A stretch of 64,000 nucleotides of DNA, from positions 44,004,426 to 44,068,425 of the forward strand of contig NW_026262679.1 in the NCBI RefSeq assembly GCF_021869535.1, given 5' to 3'. Below are positions 54,401 through 63,400 of this stretch, one piece after another; positions within the stretch are counted from its first letter, which is position 1; every line of letters begins with the position of its first letter. Source of the stretch: Mytilus californianus. Its lineage: Eukaryota > Mollusca > Bivalvia > Mytilida > Mytilidae. Under the pieces are notes generated by a model that ran no database searches, was not told the DNA's origin, and was given only the letters and a program-made list of their open reading frames with translations. The translations under genes and the position numbers were made by a program.

Positions 54401-57400
54401 TTTACAGAATGATATTTTGCAATTTAATAAAATAATCTTACTAATTTTCTTTGATTCTGAATAGCAAAGACAAAACAGAGTTGTCTTGATTGGGTTCTTG
54501 TATGAACTTAGGAATAATTTCACTTCTAGGTTGCTCAGGCAGTTCAATTTCTCCATGATCTTGGATCAGTACAACATTTCTCTAATGAAGTTCTAAAATC
54601 AAAAGTGGTTATAAACCCACAGTGGATCGTTGATGTGATGGCCAAAGTGGTATCAGTGAAAGAATCACCTATTCAGGTAATCATATATACATATCTGCAT
54701 CTGATGACCATATGATTATTCCTTGATAGATTTTGGTAGTGATTGCTGGAAATATGTCAAATAAAAAGTCATTTATTTAGGTAGCCAAAAATTCAAATAG
54801 AAAATATGGTGCACAGGCTATATCTCAACAGACTCATTTGCAGTAGTTACTAACCACATGGTGATTTAATACATATTATATGATCATTTACAAGCACAAC
54901 ACATTTTTGTGTTTTATTAGATTAAAGAAGCATTTTGATAAGATTTAGTAAAAAAAAATTAACAGTTAGTTTCCTCTTTGGGAGAATTTTTTTTAACAAA
55001 TTTAGAAGAAGGATCATCATGAGGCAGTGACCAGGAATCTATTTCACATTATACCAAGTAGAGAGAATATGAAAAACCTTTCTCTCAGAGCTACAATTAT
55101 GTAAAGGTTTTTCTAGTGATTGACTTGTACACAAATTTTGAATTTTTTGTTAGAAAGTCTAAAGAGGGTGATTGCCATTGGTTAACTATTTGACATCAAA
55201 CTGTAGTGTAATTGTATAGATAAAATTGCGTTATCACTGCAATCCATATCAGGATGGGTATGTCTTTCATGAATACCTTTTGAGTGTTCTAAATATGACC
55301 AAACATGCAACAAAGATGCCATGTCATGGAACACTTAGTTTTCATTAAAAATTATCGTAAAAATTTTCTTCACAAGCATCGCTCTTCCAAATGAAATTTA
55401 CTTTAGTTAACGGTTAGTTTTTTCAGGTACTGATGAGATGTTGTTACTTTTGTGTCTATCACTTAACCCAAATACTACCTTCAAGCAACTTGATTTTTTC
55501 AGCTCATTTTGTGATAAGATAGACCTGAGGTTTTTAGAGTAGGCTATTGAATATAAGTAACATTTACACTTCAGGAGGGAAAGCTGAAACATGAAGACAT
55601 AGGAAAAGTGTGGAAAGAATATCCATCTAACATTCACTTCTGGTTACTACAGCTTACTGAGGAGTATGACCTGACCTTTAAACTGTCCAATGAAAAAGTA
55701 AACTTGGTACCCTGTCTTCTGCCGGAGAAAAAGCCTGAGGTATGTAGTCACATACTTTAGTAACTACTGGAAAAGTTATATATTGTAACAGTCAAATTAC
55801 CTGATTATAATAAAAATCAATTAGACAATTGTTAATGGTTAAGGATAGAAATTGTCTTGACAACCTTAATTTTATCATTCAGGATATTACACAAGTAGAA
55901 TGGAAATTTTATTGACAAAAACTTACTGCTTTGAAAATTAAATATTAGACTAAGCTATACTTACTGTGGATTCATTTATTTTCGTGGGTACCAATTTTCG
56001 TGGATTGAGGAAAACTTGCATTTTTGTGGATATTTGATTTTGCCAATTTCTGCATACAAAGCCTATAGAAAATTTGTGATTCGTTGAACATTTGAATTAG
56101 TGGTTCATATGAAACCATGAAACCCACGAAAATTGGTATCCAATGAATAATAATGAATCCACAGTTCCTAATTTAAGTACTAAAGAATTTCATTTTCTTT
56201 ATTATTTTCAATTTTCAGATAGAAAGGTTTAAGAATACTTATGTCTTCTTCAGCTTTGTAGCTAAATAGTTTTTGTTATCCATATTTTTATAATTTTTAT
56301 AATTTCTGTACTTTGTGTCTCTGTAGATTCCATGGCCTGAGATCAAGAAGGATTCAGACTACAAAGAAACAAAGATGGTGTATCACTTTGAATACCTTCC
56401 TGCAGGTCTTTTCAACAGAGCTCAGGTAAATATACATTAAATGTGTTGTCACTATCAAATATCTCTGAATAGTCAAGCTGATATCTTAATCTTTTGGGGG
56501 TCTTATTAAATATTTTATTGTAGTTTAAACCCAATAGAATAATCTCAAGAAAAGATTTGATAACACTGACTGCTGCAAACAACATTTTACAATGCAAAAA
56601 GGACAGATATTATAAAAAAAAAATGTTACAAATTTGGATATTATTTCTTGATAACATTATTACTAGCAGTGTTTTCTGTGCAATAAATGCTTGAAATACA
56701 GTTTTGTTCACAAATGATTTAATGTTTTCATCAACCCTTTATAATCACTGGAAATTAAGTAACCATCATTCAATAAAATAATCAACAATTAAATGTTTAT
56801 TTTTGTACAAGTAATTTGTAATCAACATTGATTTCTTAATAAACACATGAAGCATTTGTTGATTTTAGGTTAGATTACAAGAGTTTTCAGACAGTGCTAT
56901 TATTTGGAAGAGAGGATCTTTTCTCAGAAAGAATGAACATATTGCTCTACTCCACCAAAATAAGTAAGTTTTTGAAATAATATTAATTCACATGCAGTTT
57001 CTCCTTGATTTGAAAGTAATACACTTTACACTTATCTCTTGACTGATAATGAAATTTGATATCTCCTGTAACTAAGTTCTATATAAACTAGTACCATCAC
57101 TTGGTGTCAGACAATACAGAACAGATTTGAATCAAACTGTTTGAATGTACCTTAATTGATGAAGTATACTGAGCTTTTGATTTGATAACAATCATTACCA
57201 CTGCTATGAAAAATAAAAAAAGGGGTAAAGATGCAGTTTATGCCTTATTTCTCAAAGAAAGAAGCAGTAAGAGCAAAGCTGACATAAGGTTAAATGAGCA
57301 GATATCTTTGCTTAGAAATTTCAGAAAATGTTGGAGTTACTGCCCCTGAAATGTTTATTTTTATCAAATTCGTCATTCTTGGCTATTTGATCAAAACTAT

Positions 57401-60400
57401 AGGCAAAAGATGAAAAATTTTAATATAAAAAAAGATCCATCTACCCCCTGTGCATTTAAGAAAACTCGAACAACTGGTTTTGGAGTTGTGGCCAGTGAAA
57501 TATCACTCTTTTGTAAAAATTTTGTTTTTGGTTCTTATCTCAAATACTGTAGTAACTAGACGAAACATATAAACTGCAAAAATTTTTGGCAGAATAAAAT
57601 CTATCGACCCTACAAATGTAACAAAAAATCATTTTGGAGTTACGGCCCCTGAAATGTCAATTTTTAGCAAATTTCAGTTTTTTGGGTATTATTTCAAAAA
57701 ATTACAAGCAATAATAATATGAAGATGTTAATTGCAAAAATTATCAGTGTAACATGAAATCATTGCTTCAACAGTACTGCAGAAAACATATTGATTATAA
57801 CTCTAAATTTTAAAGTTCCTATTTTGTTTATTTTTTAAGAAAATTTGATAAGCACTGCTAGAATGACATTAACAAATGAAAATATTTTTTCAGGGACACA
57901 GAAATGGTTGTGAAAGTACAGGGACCACGTCCTGAGAATATTTTATTTTTGGTTCATGAAGTGTTTGAAGCATTAATTAATGAGTCATTCCATGGTGTGC
58001 GGTATGACTTCAGCGTACCGTGTCCAGACTGCAATAATCGTGTAAGTTTGAAGTTAAAAAAAAATGTGTTTTCTTTTGCTATTCTAAAGAAGTAAAACAA
58101 AGTATGTTTTACTTTAGATAATTGCCAACATACATAATAAAAGGCAACAGTTTAAGTAATTCTGTATCCAATGATCACAGAAACATTGTTTTTGGAGTAA
58201 AACAGGAGAAAACATTGTGCCTCTTAGGTCCGAGTACACAGTTATCGTCCTTTGATTTTCGTTGTCCACGAATAAAGTCCCTAGTGTGGACAGTGTGTTG
58301 CTTGCCAATTTTTTTTAGTACCCCTTCCAAATGTATTCCTTCATGTTTTATGCCTCAAATAGCAAGTAGGGGGATGAAATTACACTGTAAAAAAATTTGG
58401 GTCATGAATTGTAAAGTAAAGTAGTGATTTGGTCCAGCTGAAAAAGGTTAACAATTAGCACTTCGGAAGCTGTCAAAAGATTTCAAGACCCCCTTAACAT
58501 AGAATTGTCCATATTTTGAGTTAGAGCCGATGAAGTTTTCTATAATTTTGATATAATTTGTCCCAAAAGTAGTACAACACACTGTAAAAATATTATTGAG
58601 AAAGCGCAGGTGGGATTTTTTTTATTTTCATTTATTGTCTAAAAGAAATGCACTACGAAATAACTGTGTACTCGGACCTAAGAGGCGAAATCAGTAAATA
58701 TAGAATCTGTACTTTGGCAACTTCCCTGAATGATTTAATGGTGTCAATTTGTCAGATAGCATGAAACTAAAGGATTTAAACTTTTATTTGATAGAAATTC
58801 TGCAAAAATTACCCATTTTGGCATTATATGGTCAAAATAAGCATTTCAAAGCTTTTTCAATTTTGATGCATAAGTGGCATTCTGACTTTCTATGTGACAG
58901 GTTTTCCTGTGTCAATATTTGTGTTTCTATGCTTTAACCCAGTTGTATTACTCATTTGTGAACTCTGAATCTACAGAAAATAAGATTATCTCAGACAATA
59001 TGTGCAAAATGTGTTGTATAAATGACCCTCGTGTAACGGCCTGTTTGGATCAAGTTAAATGTGAGGACCTAGGTACATAAAAGTTGAAGTCCATAATAAA
59101 GATTTCACTAAATTTGTATTAAAGCACTTCACAATGTCTTTTGTACCTGTTTCATTTCACATAGTATCTTTCTTTTCTTATGTTAAATAGCAAGTGGTTC
59201 AAATATAAGCCTGCTGAGGCTAAAATTGCATGCGAGTTTTTCACTAAAAAGTGAAAAATCTTTGTATCAGACCATACTGTCTGCAAAAAAAGTAGAATGC
59301 AAGGGTCCCTTTATGCTCAGATTTATTGTATCATGTAACCTGAGTATAGAAATTATAAAAAAGACACAAATTTTTATTTCCTATAGCTTCAGTATGCATT
59401 TTTAAATGTAAATATGTGCTACGGCCTAAATTGACCCTAAATTATTTTCAGTCTTACTTGGCTTAAGACCCTTTTATACTAATATGGTATGCTATTTGTA
59501 ATTTTTCTTTCCATTTAAAGTACATTTAATACATATGTAAGGATTATTTATAACCAAAAAACTCCACAAATTTAAAATTGCTGGAAAATAATACATCTTC
59601 ATGTAAGGCCCCCCTTCATTGGAAAACCTCCATTTTTTGGCACAGGCTCATATAAATTTGACTTTTAAATAATTGTGATAAGTCTGATAAATCAAATGAG
59701 TATTCTATTGCTTTAAATATATAATATGTCATATATAAAGCCCTTTAAAATGTAATTTTTTACAATATTTTAATTTTTAAAGCCCCAAATGTTGATAGTT
59801 GAAATTTTTCAATTTAAACGTCAAAATTTAACACGCGAAGTTGAATATAGAATTTATCATATTGTCTATAATATATATCCTATTGCCATGAAACTTTGTC
59901 AGCAGTCTCATAATTTATTAAGCTTTAGTCATACCAAGTTTTATTAAGATTGGTCAAATTTTTCTATCCTATTAGGTCCGAGTACACAGTTATCGTCCTT
60001 TGATTTTCGTTGTCCACGAATAAAGTCCCTAGTGTGGACAGTGTGTTGCTTGCCAATTTTTTTAGTACCCCTTCCAAATGTATTCCTTCATGTTTTATGC
60101 CTCAAATAGCAAGTAGGGGGATGAAATTACACTGTAAAAAAATTTGGGTCATGAATTGTAAAGTAAAGTAGTGATTTGGTCCAGCTGAAAAAGGTTAACA
60201 ATTAGCACTTCGGAAGCTGTCAAAAGATTTCAAGACCCCCTTAACATAGAATTGTCCATATTTTGAGTTAGAGCCGATGAAGTTTTCTATAATTTTGATA
60301 TAATTTGTCCCAAAAGTAGTACAACACACTGTAAAAATATTATTGAGAAAGCGCAGGTGGGATTTTTTTTATTTTCATTTATTGTCTAAAAGAAATGCAC

Positions 60401-63400
60401 TACGAAATAACTGTGTACTCGGACCTTTGATGTTACTTTTCATCAAAAACCATGTTTTGAGGTTACTTGGACACACAGTACCTTTATTGTATGCAAAAGT
60501 TTTCATTAAAAAAAACATAAATAAACTGAACATATTTTATAAGTTTTCAGAAGAATAAATATTAAACTAGTTATGCTTAAGCAGAAATCATGATTATAAT
60601 TTTAAGATTCATCAGATACTTAGGCAATATTATCTTCCAAAGAACATGAAAGTTGATATTTTGAACTATATTTGTATATTTCAGTCTTCAGCGAATTTTG
60701 GTGTAAGTTACTGCACCTCACACATTTTGTAGTTTGTTTTTTCAATTTCTGTTTCTTTTTTTTCACATCAATGAATAAGATTTCTCATTCAGTTTCACTC
60801 TATAAATTCTCATCTTTGTCTATTCACTATTTTGATGCCCCCTCTTCTACGTAATTGGTGAATTATTCCTGTATATGCACACATTTGTCTGTCAGATTAC
60901 TCAAAGGGTAGCAGTACAAAAATATGTCCTTCTGAATGTCTGAATTTCAGTAAATCCTATGTTGGGGAGGGGGATGCATCCATTTAGATGCATAGGAAGT
61001 ACATATACACAGTTGTAGTTACATCTGGTCTGAAAAGGGATATTGAACTCAAGCCCCTTGTTGGTAAAATACTGTAGTCACTTTATACAAAAGGTAAAAT
61101 CATAAAAATTCTGAACTCCAAGGAAAATTCAAAAAGGAAAGTCCCTTATCAAATGGCAAAATCAAAAGCTCAAACACATCAAACGAATGGATAACAACAG
61201 TCATATTCCTGACTTGGTACAGAAGAACCTAAGAGGATTGTAAAACTGACTGTTATAAGGCACATATTCTGACTCTATCTAATAGGCTCTTTGTTTCAAC
61301 TAATTTTAATTCACAGTCTACTCATTTTTCAGATCTTGCAATTAATTTGATGTTAACTTGTTATCATCCTGAATATTCATAAAATATATTTGTCATTGTG
61401 TGCTTAACAAGCAATAATCAATCTATTAATCATTGCTCAGAACAAGTTCTTATTTTTAGCTCACCTGAACCAAAGGGCATGTGAGCAATTGCCATCACAT
61501 TGCATCCTTCTTCTGTCTGTTTGTCCTCTGTTTTCCATTTATTATCAATCATAAATTTTTCTCTGAAAATCTGTACCCCTGAAACTCTTTAATGGACAAA
61601 GTAGCTATTATTTCAGTCTGCAATTTTTTCCTGGTTAAATCAGCTTAATTTGACTTTTCTGTTTATAACTGAATTGATAAGAACAGTTGTTTTTAGCTCA
61701 CCTGGTCTGAAAGGCCAAGTGAGCTTTTCTCATCACTTGGCGTCCATCATCCGTCGTCGTCCGTTAACTTTTACAAAAATCTTCTCCTCTGAAACTACTG
61801 TACCAAATTTAACCAAACTTGGCCATAATCATCAATGGGGTATCTAGTTTAAAAAATGTGTCCGACGACCCCACCTGCCAACCTACATGGCCGCCATGGC
61901 TAAAAATAGAACATAGGGGTAAAATGCAGTTTTGGCTTATATCTCTGAAACTAAAGCATTTAGAGTAAGTCTGACTGGTGTAAAAATGTTCATCAGGTTT
62001 AGATCTATCTGCCCTGAAATATTCAGACAAATCAGACAACCCTTTGTTGGGTTGTTGCCCCTGAATTAGTAATTTGAAGGAAATTTTGCAGTTTTTGGTT
62101 ATTATCTTGAATATTATTATAGATAAAGAAAAACTGTAAGCAACAATAATGTTGAGCAAAACAAGATCTACAAATAAGTCAACATGACCAAAATTGTCAA
62201 TTGACCCCTTAAGGAGTTATTGTCCTTAATAGTCAATTTTTAACAATTTTTCCTAAATTTTTGTAATCTTTTACAAATATCTTCTCCTCTGAAACTACAT
62301 TAGACCAATTCAACCAAACTTGACCACAATTATCATAAGGGTATCTAGTTTTAAAAATGTGTCTGATGACCCTGCCTGCCAACCAACATGGCCGACATGG
62401 CTAAAAATAGAACATAGGGGTAAAATGCAGTTTTTGGCTTATATCTCTGAAACTAAAGCAAAAGTATAATGGTTGCATTATTTCATGCATCAATTGTAAA
62501 CAAAAATATCAGGTGAGCGACACAGGCTCCTTGGAACCTCATGTTTCTTTTCTTAAACGTAAAAATTAAATTTAAACACCCTTGTTTTCTCCAGGAATAT
62601 GTCATCATCACCTTGTAATTCTCATACCAGGGGTAGAAATAAGATGATTTATCTGTATGGTCAAGAGGGAAAGTTCCTTTTTAAATTGACTTGCCCTCAA
62701 TGGAGTTAACTTCCCCAGTTTGAAATAGTATAAATCAATGAAATTAAATTCCCCAGTTTAAGATAGTATTATCAATGAAATTAAAAGGCCAATTGGGCAA
62801 GTTGAACTGCTCGCCTTCTACAAGCAGGGGAAATCTTATTTCTACCCCTGCTTACTTTTGTATATCACTTACTAAAAATAAAATCTCTCCTTCACATACA
62901 GGATATTGATTTTTAAGGAAAATATCTCGAAGAAATTTTGTAGAAAATATAAACAGATGATTCATTTTCAAGATTGTAATGTTTTTACAGACAAAATTCT
63001 TTGTTTTATTAAAATTTTGAAGAATTGGACATATTTTTGTTATACAGTAGCCTGTCTCTCTAATCTGAATAAATTGTAATAAGTATGTTACAGATTAAAT
63101 AGAATATATCTTCACTGATCTATTTCAAACTTTACCAAATAATTAGAAATAGCAGATTAAAATTATAAAAACAATGTAAAAAAGTCATAAGAACATAAAA
63201 AATGAAATTTATTGTGAAGGAGATAGAGCAATTAGTTTATACCATTAAATGTTTGATCAGAGTTTGTTGAATTATTTTCATTGAGTCAATGAAATCTCCA
63301 GCATTTGCTGTGTATAATTGTATTTAAAAGTTGAAGGGGAATGTGAAGATGTGAATCAAGAAGCATTGTTCCTGCTTAAGTAGAGCTTTTTCATTAATTA

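Noticed and set aside
61809-62159. 116-codon minus-strand frame
   Set aside because: Covers the 'agctcacctg' mollusc repeat, which is non-coding and internally duplicated.
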